Made by a program: the position numbers and the translations under genes. A stretch of DNA of 64,000 nt from Anisus vortex (lineage: Eukaryota > Mollusca > Gastropoda > Planorbidae). Location of the stretch: contig OX421501.1 in assembly GCA_949126835.1 (NCBI GenBank), positions 496,001 to 560,000 of the forward strand, given 5' to 3'. Shown one piece after another: positions 36,401 through 46,863 of the stretch. Numbering within the stretch: position 1 is the first letter of the stretch; each line of letters begins with the position of its first letter. Under the pieces are notes generated by a model that did not search any database, was not told the DNA's origin, and saw nothing but the letters and a program-made list of their open reading frames with translations.

Positions 36401-39400
36401 ACAACTCCTGATCAGTAACAGGATTTTTATACAAATCATTTGTGTATTGGAATTGCAATCTGATTTGCATCGGATCATTCTGTTACTGTAATATTAAAAT
36501 AAATAATAATTTCATGCTACTCACGCATAAAACAGTTTTGTAAAATTCAATTTTGTCTTGTAAAGCAAAAAATAGATGTCATTTTTGATAATTTATTTTT
36601 GAAGTTGAAATATGGCTAAATATATCAATGTTTTCGTATCCCTTAAAAATGATCCAGAAATTGTTTCCTTGTAGAAAAGTAATGCTCTGGCAGCTGAGAT
36701 GGAGATACCTAAACCCAAAGTGCCTGAAAACTTTGGAGGCAACAAAGGTCCTGTCGCTGGGGGAGGCCGCAAGAGGATCTCTAGCATCAGGCCAGGCAGT
36801 GAGATGAAGAAAGGAAAGTTCTCTGATCATCTGATGGATGTCCTGGAGAATAAACATCTTTCTCTGGCACCAAACAAGAAAGTTGGCATTCTCATGCAGC
36901 CTACTGACTCTCTCTTTAAGAAAATGACAAAGTTGAAAGAGGTAATGCAGAATCTTTTTTTCACCCTGTTTCATAAATTGAAAAACTTAAAATAGAAAAA
37001 TTTTTGACGGGTGTTAAAACTATGAAGAATGTTTATTCTGTGATGACGAGTGTTGAAAACTGTTTTTATTCTGTAGTGATAGTTGTTAAAACTATATTGA
37101 ATGTTCACTCTGCATTGACAGTTGTTAAAAGAAGAAGGAATAACCAAACTTCACATTGTGCCAAAGATAGACCAGATTGCCCATAAAACTGCAATACATA
37201 TACAGAATGTCTACAGATTTCAAGACGTAAGTTAAAGTCTAGATTGTGTTGGAGTTTCTCTTTATGTAAATATTATATGAGCATTCTTAGAAAGAAATAC
37301 TCCTAACAATATCAAAAGCTGGATATAATGAATAATAATGCATGTAAATTAAAACAGACATCACATTAATAGTAAGTGATAAGCTTTAAATCCTATAATG
37401 TTTAGACCATTGATCTGACATGTTCCTATAATGTTTAAACCATTCATCTGACATGTTCCTATAATGTTTAAACCATTGATCCGACATGTTCCTATAATGT
37501 TTAAACCATTGATCTGACATGTTCCTATAATGTTTAAACCATTGATCTGACATGTTCCTATAATGTTTAAACCATTGATCTGACATGTTCCTATAATATT
37601 TGAACCATTGATCTGACATGTTCCTATAATGTTTGAACCATTGATCCGACATGTTCCTATAATGTTTAAACCATTGATCTGACAGGTTCCTATAATGTTT
37701 GAAGCATTGATCTGACATGTTCCTATAATGTTTAAACCATTGATCTGACAGGTTCCTATAATGTTTGAAGCATAGATCTGACATGTTTCTATAAGGTTTA
37801 AACCATTGATCTGACATGTTCCTATAATGTTTAAACCATTAATCTGACAGGTTCCTATAATGTTTAAACCATTGATTTGACAGGTTCCCATCCTGGGATT
37901 TGAAAATAAAATGCCAGTGTATTGTGAGATCTACTTTGATGATGTGTTTATGGCTGATGGAGCTCCAGACTTCAAGAGGAACCAGGCCATGTTGCATGCC
38001 TACACCAACCTGGCCTCTCTCTTGTACAGGAAGCCTCTAGAGGAAATAGTTCAATGTCCAAAGTAAGAACTTGAGTTATTCTCAGACTTGTGCATAGTTC
38101 AATGTCCAAAGTATGAACTTGAGTTATTCTCAGACTTGTGCATAGTTCAATGTCCAAAGTAAGAACTTGAGTTATTCTCAGTCTTGTGCATTAATTTGTC
38201 ACTATTGATCTTTTGAATTGATCTATTCTTATACTGGTGGTCTACAATTTTATTTATAAACTAAAGGCTTATCATTATCATCCTGATCCAGCAGCCATTT
38301 GGGCACTTGCCCTTTGGTCTGAGGCTATGGTGAAGAAATTGCTGACTTTTTGTAGCTGTTGGTAGTTTGAATATTGAGTGGTGAGATTTGGTGTTTTGGG
38401 GAGATTGACATTTTGTATATCCTGTAGTGCAGCACAGTCAAAAAGGTGATGGGCAACTGTTTCATTTTGGTGTTTACAGAGGGGGCATGTCGCCTACATT
38501 GTAGACCTACAGCTTACAGGCATATTTACATTTGTACATTCTATGTAAAACTAGTTTTTGGGTTAATACTTATGAATATACCAATGTCAAAATTATTTGT
38601 TTATAGAAATGTTTGTCACTTGAACATGTTGGTCTAGATCCAGAACACTGGGTCTGACATTCCAGGCTAACTCCAGGTTTTTCCCCTGAGTTTAGAGGGT
38701 GTTCCTGGGTTTAGAGGGTGTTTCTGGGTTTAGAGGGTGTTCCTGGGTTTAGAGGGTGTTCCTGGGTTTAGAGGGTGTTCCTGGGTTTAGAGGGTGTTCC
38801 TGGGTTTACCCAGCTCTACTTGTTGGGGTAAAGGCGGCTGGGGTTTGACACAATCCCCTTTTATGCTGTGACCAAGGAAACTTTGTTACGAAAGAGATAC
38901 TTAAAAAAAATTGTGTTTATATTTATTTTCAAAATATTTTTTTTTACAATTAATTTAAAAATCTCATTGTGGCGTTCATTTATCTATATACTGATATCTA
39001 TGCTTTTCAATGTTTCAGGGTGTGGCATCCATTCATGTGTGATGATCCAGATATTTACAATGTGGTGACCAAATGGCAGGGAGAGGATAACAATTCACTG
39101 CTAAGTAAATAAACCTAGAGATAGAGAGATAAAACTAATGAAATTGAAATCAAAATAGAGAAATAAATGAACCTACAGATATAAAGTCAATTTCATTGGG
39201 TTTAAAACCATAGAATTCTCCAAATTGTTTCAACATGTTAGAAAACAAAAAGTTTAGTTATACTTGTAGAAATAGTTTATATTATCAGCAATAAACAACT
39301 TGTTTTACTAGTACAAAGGAGGCCGGACACTGTGCAGGCTACAGAATTTGGCCACTGAAACTTTACAGGCCCTAAAGATCAAACCAGTATGATAGGGGTT

Positions 39401-42400
39401 CTCTTTTTTTTACTTTAAAATATTAGTAGCAGTGCCTTTTTTGTGATAGTACGCACCGGTACGGCGTACCGTCACCTTTTTCAATGTGGGGAAAAATTAT
39501 TACTTTTCTTGTATTTTAACGTTTATTATTAATTTATTATATTATTAATTTGTTAAAATTGAATTCTTTTAAAATTGCGCGCAATAAGAATTAAAATCTA
39601 AAATGTGAAGTTGCTTTAAAACTTACGCATCCATCACTGAGTACCGGCACCTATATTTTATTTTACAAAAAAAGCACTGATTAGTAGAATGAATGATTTT
39701 TATTTTAAATAGTAGAAATAAGTGTAGGACTGTGCAACAAATGTAGTTTCAATGCTAAGTTACCTGTAAGATGTAATCTTTCAGCCAGTAATCTTGCCAA
39801 CATGAAGCAGATGATGCAGTCCATGCCAGATGTTTCTCTGCCAATAGAGAGAATGGTGCTGACAGAGCATGAATCTGACAAAGACATACAGAATGTATTT
39901 AAAGCATTGGAACTAAGTGCCACCAGAAACCTGATGCTGTTGGAATGTGAAATAGTCAGGGACCCTGACATGAAGTTCACGTAAGTTGAAAGGTTAAAGT
40001 GTAGTTTTTGTAATGGGGCTGGAAATCTGTTGACCAAGCTGCAGATTTACATGTTGCTATATCAATTAGAATTACAACCAAAAAAAAAACTTTCAAGTAG
40101 GTGGGAAAATGTCCTATAAAAGTAAAAGGGAATTTTTCATATTCCAGTCTAAATAGGTTTATTATTTTGGTGTCAATCACTTTGATTAAAAGTTGTAATA
40201 TGCTTGTAATGTTATGTAGCCTAAATTTGTGGGTTTTTTAAAGCTTGTATAAAACATATTTTTCTGAAAACATTTTTAAGGTTTGAGGCATGTCTATGTA
40301 CAGGTGTAAACTAGGTACTAACTACCCTCACCTCCAAGTCAATACAACAAGGATTCTCAGTTTGCTGCAGCTGAACCATAAAAAGAGCTTAGAGTTTTAC
40401 CACGTTCCAGGTCATGTGACTGACCTATATATTTTATTCCTTCTCAGGTGTTCATTGTCATTACAAGGTAGACTGTTGGCTAACAGAACTCATTCAACAA
40501 AAAATGGTGCCAAAAGACTTTGCTCAGAAGTTGTGATGAATGAAATGAAAAAGAAGCATGATTCTATTTTTGTAAGTGTACACCGCAACAGCACTTTAAA
40601 TAATAATGAAAAAAAAATGATTAGCATTACATAGTTCACTCACAGATTGGGTACCATCTGACTGTTGATCTGTTACCTTAATGGTAAACACGACTTTAAT
40701 AAAAATGTTTTTGTTTACTTTTAGTGTTAGTGAGCTAAGTTTCTTGTCACTGACAGTGTTTCACTGCATTATATACTGCTTCATAATACTCTTGATACAT
40801 ACAGACATGTACAAATGCAAAACAGTATAATAAATACCAAGTCCAGTAAAAAAAGCTGTATATGAAAGAAAAATAGCACGATCAACTATTTTGTCAGAAG
40901 ACAAAAAATCACATAAGCTGAACACTTACAATATAAACATATAAACAAGGCAATGGGCCGCATGGTCAATTAAAAAACTGAACACTTACAATATAAACAT
41001 ATAAACAAGGCAACAGGCCGCATGGACAATTAATAAACTGAACACTTACAATATAAACATATAAACAAGGCAATGGGCCGCATGGTCAATTAAAAAACTG
41101 AACACTTACAATATAAACATATAAATAAGGCAACAGACTGCATGGGCAATACACAAAGTCTGGGAAACCAAAAAACCCATTTGACACATAGAGTGATATC
41201 ATATCAAAGAAAAGTAACTCTAGCCAACATATATAGTCTGTATTTTCTTTACAGTTCATCTAATAAGACTACTTTTAATTTAATCAATACATTAGCAGAG
41301 TATGTCTGTCCATGCTATCACATTTAGCATTCTCTGTGTTCTCTGTTTCCACAATTCACTTGCAGATTGTTTACATCTGTCATGTGATAGAAAGTCTTAT
41401 TGTATGTTGAAGCCTTTTTTTTTTTTTAATTTTGACAATGTCTGGAAATATTTTGTTAACAGTGCAGTTGGTGACATTTTTGTATTTGATGTTTTGTCAG
41501 TAAATATACTCAACAAATTGTGTCAGTAAATATACTCAACAAATTGTGTCAATAAATATACTCAACAAATTGTGTCAATAAATATACTCAACAAATTGTG
41601 TCAATAAATATACTCAACAAATTGTGTCAATAAATATACTCAACAAATTGTGTCAATAAATATACTCAACAAATTGTGTCAGTAAATATACTCAACAAAT
41701 TGTGTCAATAAATATACTCAACAAATTGTGTCAATAAATATACTCAACAAATTGTGTCAGTAAATATACTCAACAAATTGTGTCAATAAATATACTCAAC
41801 AAATTGTGTCAGTAAATATACTCAACAAATTGTGTCAGTAAATATACTCAACAAATTGTGTCAGTAAATATACTCAACAAATTGTGTCAGTAAATATACT
41901 CAACAAATTGTGTCAGTAAATATACTCAACAAATTGTGTCAGTAAATATACTCAACAAATTGTGTCAGTAAATATACTCAACAAATTGTGTCAGTAAATA
42001 TACTCAACAAATTGTGTCAGTAAATATACTCAACAAATTGTTTTTCATGTTTCCAGGTGACAACTGATTTTATCGGCCACACAATCACTAGACAGGAACT
42101 CATTCAAAAGGCTTTGAAAAAAAAAGCTGATGGAGTTGCACCTGCCAAGATTTTTTACAAGAAACAGGAAAATAAAGGTTTGTGTCTGGCATGGTTCATT
42201 AAGTTAACTTGTACTGGTATTACTCTATTAGTAAATACATGTTACAAGAGAAGAGGCTAAAGTACATTCATTTGTCTATGCATAAAAGAGGGGAATAGTG
42301 ACTGAGCAGCAGCACATTCATCTGGCATACCAGGGGTCCTGGGTTCAAATACTTGTGAAGGCTAGAATTTTTTATCATGTCTGGGGCTGACCCTGAGTCT

Positions 42401-45400
42401 ACCCAGTTCTGATGGGTGCCTAACATTACTTAACCAAAAGTGAAGGTGTCTGTGAATTGCGTTGGCCACACAATCCCCTAGTATGCCATGGCTACGGAAA
42501 ATAGTGAACGCTGCATTACTGGCATATGGATCAATTTGGTCAGACTGGATTATTATTTTCCCACAGAAGATGTTAAAGTAAGTTCAGTAGAGGCCAAGAG
42601 GAAGCAAGAGGAAGACAGAAGAAGGAATGAACAAATAGAAAACCTGCCAGAAAACATTCAAATTAAACCATTACTTCCATGGATGGCCGCTGTAATGTAT
42701 GAAATCATTGATGACTATTATAAGAAGGTAACAAACAAATCTGATCATCCATCTACAGTCTACTAGTTAACTCATATGTGGCCTAAAGTTTACTTAATGT
42801 AATAAAACACTAGTACAAGGTGTTTTTTTGTGTGTGATTTTGGTTAAAGTCCATTCAAGACATCAGGCCGGTTGGTCCTGCATTTAGTTCACAGGACAGT
42901 CAACAAAACGGCCAGTATTTTAACCCCGCCATTGACCAATCCCTGCTGCCCTGCAGGAGTTTTGGGCCTAGTGGTCGTAATAATCTTCTGTCTAGAAGGA
43001 ATGTCTGTAAACTTATAAGACATAAACAATATATTAAGCCTTCCCATACCGACCTACTTTTCTGCGATGTATACCTTCAGTCCCAGCCATTATTTTACTA
43101 ATTATTCCCTAACGGTCCAGACTTTATTTCAGAAAGGCTGAGACATCGATAGGATTCCAAAATGATTTGTTTACTTTTTTGTTGGTAAAAAATTGATATG
43201 TAGAGAGTAAATTGTTTTAAACTTGATAATTTATCTTATTAGACGAATCTAATTCTTAAAAAAACTTTAAAAAAATTATTTATTCATAATATTAATTCAT
43301 AAGAAAAAGTTTCACTAACATTTAAGTCCATAATAGCAGAAGGAAACTTGGTACCATCCATTAGAACCACACTTTCAATTCAAATAAAACTCACTAATTG
43401 ATTGATTTTCATAATTTAAAAAGTGAAATAAAATTCAACTATTCAGCTTTCGAATAAACATTCTGCCCAAGACTATGGCAAAAGGTCAGATCCTTATTTT
43501 TGTTCTTCAAATAGATACCCTTTGTTGAGGGAAATATACGCGCCTGGGCTACAGGGAATTGGAATTGGCTGATGGAAATATATGCGCTTGGGACAGAGGG
43601 GAAAAATTAGGTCGCTGGATATATTTTTGCCTGGAGCTGTAAGGGTTAATCAACTGATTGTGATGGGCCTCTTTCAATTATATTCAAATATTTACTTTAG
43701 AAAAAACTTTTTTTAGTTATATCTTTTTATCTTTAAAAGTAAGATTTTAATGCAAAATGTTAAATATAGTGTTGTAGTGTAATATGTTTTTGACTGTTTC
43801 ATTTATGTGTAGATCTCACTAGAGGACCTTATGGTCAATGTGTCAGAGATGACCAAGTCCCAGAGAGATATGGTCACAGCCTGTGCTACCAAGATGGGTT
43901 TGCGTGTGATCACCAAACTAAAGGCTCAACATGACAGTTCCCTACTGAGACGAACCATCACAGCCCGGGATATGTCGAAAATATTACAGCTTCATGGTGG
44001 ACAGTCAGGCAGATACAAATTGGTAAGTACGAGTTACACTCAGGTTTTCAACAAATATTTTTTATGGTTTGCCTAATCTTTTCATAATCTAACAATATGA
44101 TAAAGATTAGTATTATATATGAATTAGAGCTGTAACGCATTGAGCGGGTTTACCAATTCAAATCCTGGTGAAAGCTAGGATTTGTTCCTGGGATTGGTGG
44201 GTGTCCCTCAATCTACCCAGCTCTGATGGCTACCTGACAGTGGTTAGGGTAAAGTAAAGGCAGCTGGACATTGTGCTGGTCACATAATCCCTTAGTATGT
44301 TGTAGCCATAGATACTGATGAACTCTGCCTCACCGGCCCAATGATCAATTTGGTCCAACAGTATAACAGCTACTTTACTTGGATAGAAATAAATACATAC
44401 AGGCAGTTCTTTACAAAATTTAATATCATTATTTTTAAATTAATTAATTTTTATTATTGCAGTATTTTTTAAATCATAACAGGCTTCAAAAGATTTAAGA
44501 AAGTTTTTACATTTCACTACAATGGACAAAACAGCGTGCAAAACACTTAAAATTAGAATAAAATGTGAATAAGATAAGATAAGATAAGATTGCTTTATTG
44601 ATCCAAATGAATGGAAAATTGACTTGATTACATAAATTCCGTTTTTTCAGCATACCTAAAACAATATCAAAGAACCATTTGTACTCAAACACAATAGACA
44701 TTCACGCACACTATCATACCATTTATCATATAAGAAAAAAAGTAGGCCTATTATTTAGGAGTCAGCTATTGAGCCATCGTATTTCCTGGCTGAAAGGTGA
44801 TTCTTTTGAAAGAGTCTTACTGACAGTGGAACAAAAGAGTTCTTAAATCTCTCTGTTCTTGCCCTTATAGAAAGAAGCCGACCACTTCGACTAGATATTA
44901 TGTAGCTAACATGAAGCGGGTGTGCATGATCTTGGAGGTTTTTATCAATCATAGACAGGCACCTTGAACTGAAAATATCCGCAAGAGATGGTAATTCTGT
45001 CTGTGTAGTACGAGAGGCTTTGTTTATTAGGCGGTCTATCCGATGTTTGTTCAATGTGGTGGTATTACCATACCAGCAGGTGATTGCAAAGGTTATGATG
45101 CTACCAACAGTCGCCGAGTAAAATAGATTCATAATGGTTTTCTCTATGTGAAATATTTTTAGTTTATTAAGACAGAAAAGTCGTTGGTGCATTTTCTTAC
45201 AAAGGATTTGGCAGTGGTCAGACCAAGTCAGTTTGTCAGTAATTGTGACGCCAAGATATTTATATTGCGAGACTTGATCTATTATTTGGTTGTTTATGTG
45301 CAAATCAGTCAGCTTGCGTTTTTCTTTCCGGAAGTCTACAATCATTTCTTTCGTTTTTGTGATGTTCAATATCAGGTAGTTCTCTTCGCACCATTTGTAG

Positions 45401-46863
45401 AAATCTGAGGTCGTACTGTGATAGAGACTGTCGTCACTGGAAACAAGGCCGACAATGGCTGTATCATCGGCGTATTTGATTACAGATACTGTATCGATTG
45501 CTGAACTTTGAATGTCATTGGTGTAAATTGTGTATAGAACGGGAGAGAGGACACACCCTTGAGGCGCTCCAGTGCTTATTTCTCTTATTTGTGAGGTACA
45601 TCCCTCTACTCTGGCAAATTGAGGGCGGTTTATCAGAAATTGCATGATCCAGGCTTGGATGCGTTGACTGACATTTAAAGCAGATAGTTTCTGTATCATA
45701 AGGTGTGGTTGGATGGTATTGAATGCAGATGAAAAGTCAACGAAGAGTATTCGAGCGTAATTCTTCGGCGTATCCAGATGGTGGTACAGTCTATCTAACA
45801 TTAATGCTATAGCATCCTCTGCGCTTCTGCCTTTTTTGTAAGCAAATTGGTGGGGATCAAGGCTTTTGTGCACCTTATTTAGTATACGTCTGAGAATAAT
45901 TTTCTCAAAACATTTCATGATAATAGATGTTAAAGCGACAGGACGTAGGTCATTGTTGCAAAGGACTTTTTCTTTCTTTGGTACGGGCACAATCTCTGAG
46001 GTTTTCCAGATAATAGGAATAGTATGGTTTTCCCAAGATTGATTAAAAATGTAGCAAAAAATAAAGGTCAGCTGTTCCGCACAAAGCTTTACTAGTCGCC
46101 CACTTATTCTGTCTGGTCCTGACGCTTTGGATATGTTTACTTGTTTAAACAGTGACGTCACAACATCTACACTGAAACCTTCCTGACTTTCATCTAGAAT
46201 TAAATTTAAATTTAACCATGTAGTTAGTTGAAAAATCGTTAATAAAACTTCAATCATGTTTTTTTTCTCATAAAAGATCTTACAAAACTCAAACATTTGT
46301 TATTAGGACTACCTTAACCTATATACACTGCCAGTTAACAATAAGAAATGTGTTACTGCTGACAAATTGATTTGGGAAATATTTAATTAATTTAGAATAA
46401 ATTGCATGAATAAAACATGAATTAATTTGGCGTTATATTTGAGAATTGTCCAATCCCTTGCTTCTTCCAACAGGTCCAATGTGTGAATCCATGTTCCCAG
46501 GAAGAGCTGAATAAGTTCCGGCAGGAATGTGTGAGCCAACACCAGATCTTGGTGGACGCCCGCACTAGAGACGACCCCGAGGCAGATGAGAACCAAGAAG
46601 TGGACCGTGTCAAACTGCCACAAGGGGGAGCCCAGCATAGTGACCTAATAGACATGGCAGAACCTTTGGACGTGAAGATAGAAATAGAAAACTCTGCATT
46701 TGGTGGCCCGCCGACAAATCCTGCACGCCCGGTCAGGCCACTCATGGCCTCTCATTTTGCTCCACCTCCTCGTGCTTTTAGACCACCAAGGCCCCCTATG
46801 GGTCCCAGGTTTCCTCCCTACGGGGGCCCACCTATGTATAGGCCCCGGTTTCGCCCATTCTAA
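30433..46863 (+). CDS. RGG-rich, dsRBM-containing RNA-binding-type protein (NKRF-like?)
   Basis: Exons: 30433-30456, 34630-34669, 34862-35790, 35904-36113, 36258-36362, 36675-36941, 37122-37226, 37884-38062, 39019-39104, 39785-39980, 40448-40571, 42057-42177, 42567-42727, 43813-44022, 46474-46863 (TAA). All junctions are GT-AG and phases join to 1048 residues. Layout: Y/G/Q-rich start; RG/RGG region (~134-281); dsRBM-like modules near 300-401 (ending MGMSKKSAKMDCYEKAYKLL), 570-607 (CEIYFDDVFM...) and 714-755 (NGAKRLCSEVVMNEM); a charged segment; a weak R3H-like region (~850-919); and a Pro/Arg/Phe-rich C-terminus. Double-stranded RNA binding is inferred. dsRBM plus R3H recalls NKRF, but no G-patch or XRN2-binding motif is visible, so I give no symbol. 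An alternative first exon lies at 34395-34472. Confidence 0.88.
32035..32445 (+). repeat. 23-bp minisatellite x ~18
   Basis: The unit contains AGTCTAGAGAGTATTACTAT plus AAA; a block of consecutive units carries CTCT in place of CTAT. Confidence 0.96.
32940..33236. mobile_element. ~297-bp pogo/Tigger-like MITE
   Basis: Starts CAGTGAACACTCATTTATC and ends AGCGAGGGTTCACTG. The termini are imperfect inverted repeats of the CAGTGAACCCTCG type, and internal CTGCGAAGT / CCGCGAA motifs are shared by this class. No transposase. The flanking TA duplication is not clear. Confidence 0.65.
34395..34472 (+). CDS. Alternative first coding exon of the RGG gene
   Basis: ATG ATG at 34395 opens 26 codons rich in Y/G (MMDYTTDYNTEHTMGGGYGG...) ending at AAG before GTCATT, and joins exon 34630 in phase 0 (isoform of 1066 residues). 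All three frames upstream contain a stop after any usable AG, so it cannot follow the exon at 30433 in frame; it must be an alternative start, or the 30433 exon is then 5' UTR. The donor GTCATT is weak. The N-terminal composition matches the next exon, which favours it being real. Confidence 0.55.
35044..35128 (+). repeat. In-frame 42-bp coding duplication
   Basis: Within the large exon of the RGG gene; encodes GNTANNYQPFQAYS followed by GNTANNYQPFQAFS, a recent tandem duplication in a low-complexity region. Confidence 0.9.
35379..35460 (+). repeat. In-frame 21-bp coding minisatellite x ~4
   Basis: Encodes repeated GAVSGAR in the RGG domain. The unit length is a multiple of three, so copy-number change would preserve the frame. 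Confidence 0.92.
37384..37883 (+). repeat. 33-bp minisatellite x ~15 carrying an acceptor of the RGG gene
   Basis: The unit contains TTTAAACCATTGATCTGACA, then GGTTCC or TGTTCC and TATAATG. The true acceptor ATTGATTTGACAG/GTTCCC at 37883 is the last copy, with the exon beginning inside the unit. Several units (near 37685, 37751, 37850) also read GACAG/GTTCC, most read GACATG. Confidence 0.95.
38047..38190 (+). repeat. 48-bp repeat x 3 carrying a donor of the RGG gene
   Basis: The exon end ATAGTTCAATGTCCAAA and its donor GTAAGAAC at 38063 are followed by two further copies (GTATGAAC and GTAAGAAC), separated by TTGAGTTATTCTCAGACTTG. Confidence 0.95.
38660..38880 (+). repeat. SINE copy expanded by an internal 19-bp repeat
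   Basis: CTAACTCCAGGTTTTTCC ... ACCCAGCTCTACTTGTTGGG ... GACACAATCCCCTTTTATG matches the body of the SINEs at 42.3 and 44.1 kb. GGGTTTAGAGGGTGTTCCT is repeated about six times inside it (38695-38808). Confidence 0.75.
39430..39679. mobile_element. 250-bp hAT-type MITE with 8-bp target duplication
   Basis: Starts CAGTGCCTTTTTTGT and ends ACAAAAAAAGCACTG, inverted repeats, with exact flanking direct repeats ATTAGTAG at 39422-39429 and 39680-39687. No coding capacity. Located in an intron of the RGG gene. Confidence 0.88.
40918..41150 (+). repeat. 60-bp tandem repeat x ~4
   Basis: Exact 60-bp period; the unit contains CTGAACACTTACAATATAAA and GGGCCGCATGG. Intron between exons 40448-40571 and 42057-42177. 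Confidence 0.95.
41500..42045 (+). repeat. 26-bp minisatellite x ~21 abutting an acceptor
   Basis: Unit AAATATACTCAACAAATTGT plus GTCAGT or GTCAAT. The last unit is followed by TTTTCATGTTTCCAG, the acceptor for the exon at 42057. Confidence 0.96.
42285..42560 (+). repeat. tRNA-derived SINE immediately upstream of an exon
   Basis: The head has a B-box-like GGGTTCAAATAC; the body includes ACCCAGTTCTGATGGGTGCC and CACAATCCCCTAGTATGCC; the tail has GATCAATTTGGTCAGAC. The same order occurs at 44125-44395. The SINE end lies only ~10 bp from the polypyrimidine tract and acceptor TTTTCCCACAG of the exon at 42567. Confidence 0.8.
42840..43330 (+). repeat. Dispersed LINE-derived repeat, copy 1
   Basis: 42960-43015 reads RNNLLSRRNVCKLI, like the LINE 3' end at 27.0 kb. 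43030-43300 closely matches 47470-47720 (ACCGACCTACTT, ATATTTTACTAATTA-like, CTTATTAGA..AATCTAATTCTT), so both carry the same 3' tail. Confidence 0.72.
43331..43812. other. Intronic sequence, nothing recognised
   Basis: AT-rich remainder of the intron before exon 43813. Two short related segments (ATATACGCGCCTGGGCTACAG and ATATATGCGCTTGGGACAG) occur at 43536-43600. Confidence 0.5.
44125..44395 (+). repeat. tRNA-derived SINE, second full copy
   Basis: Same order of blocks as 42285-42560: B-box-like CCAATTCAAATCCTGG, CTACCCAGCTCTGATGGC, CATAATCCCTTAGTATG and GATCAATTTGGTCCAAC. Confidence 0.8.
44573..46310 (-). mobile_element. 5'-truncated L2/CR1-like LINE with (TTATC)n tail
   Basis: Antisense in the last intron of the RGG gene. 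The minus-strand reverse-transcriptase frame 46296-44755 (513 residues) is uninterrupted. Its 3' end has CAATAAAG followed by four TTATC-type 5-mers (44573-44592 on the plus strand), the microsatellite-like tail typical of L2/CR1 elements. The endonuclease domain is missing, so it is a dead-on-arrival copy, probably young. Confidence 0.88.
44755..46296 (-). CDS. LINE reverse transcriptase, 5'-truncated
   Basis: Visible blocks in order: SKASGPDRISGRLVKLC, LRPVALTSIIMKCFEKI, FVDFSSAFNTIQPHLM (first catalytic Asp), GAPQGCVLSPVLYTIYTND, and YADDTAIVG (catalytic DD), followed by a thumb-like region (SQYKYLGVTI) and a C-terminal SRSGRLLSIRARTERFKNSF block. The family normally also has an AP endonuclease upstream, absent here. 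The first ATG near 46296 is internal to the ancestral protein. It is mobile-element coding and not a host gene. Confidence 0.9.
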   Translation of the reverse strand: MFEFCKIFYEKKNMIEVLLTIFQLTTWLNLNLILDESQEGFSVDVVTSLFKQVNISKASGPDRISGRLVKLCAEQLTFIFCYIFNQSWENHTIPIIWKTSEIVPVPKKEKVLCNNDLRPVALTSIIMKCFEKIILRRILNKVHKSLDPHQFAYKKGRSAEDAIALMLDRLYHHLDTPKNYARILFVDFSSAFNTIQPHLMIQKLSALNVSQRIQAWIMQFLINRPQFARVEGCTSQIREISTGAPQGCVLSPVLYTIYTNDIQSSAIDTVSVIKYADDTAIVGLVSSDDSLYHSTTSDFYKWCEENYLILNITKTKEMIVDFRKEKRKLTDLHINNQIIDQVSQYKYLGVTITDKLTWSDHCQILCKKMHQRLFCLNKLKIFHIEKTIMNLFYSATVGSIITFAITCWYGNTTTLNKHRIDRLINKASRTTQTELPSLADIFSSRCLSMIDKNLQDHAHPLHVSYIISSRSGRLLSIRARTERFKNSFVPLSVRLFQKNHLSARKYDGSIADS

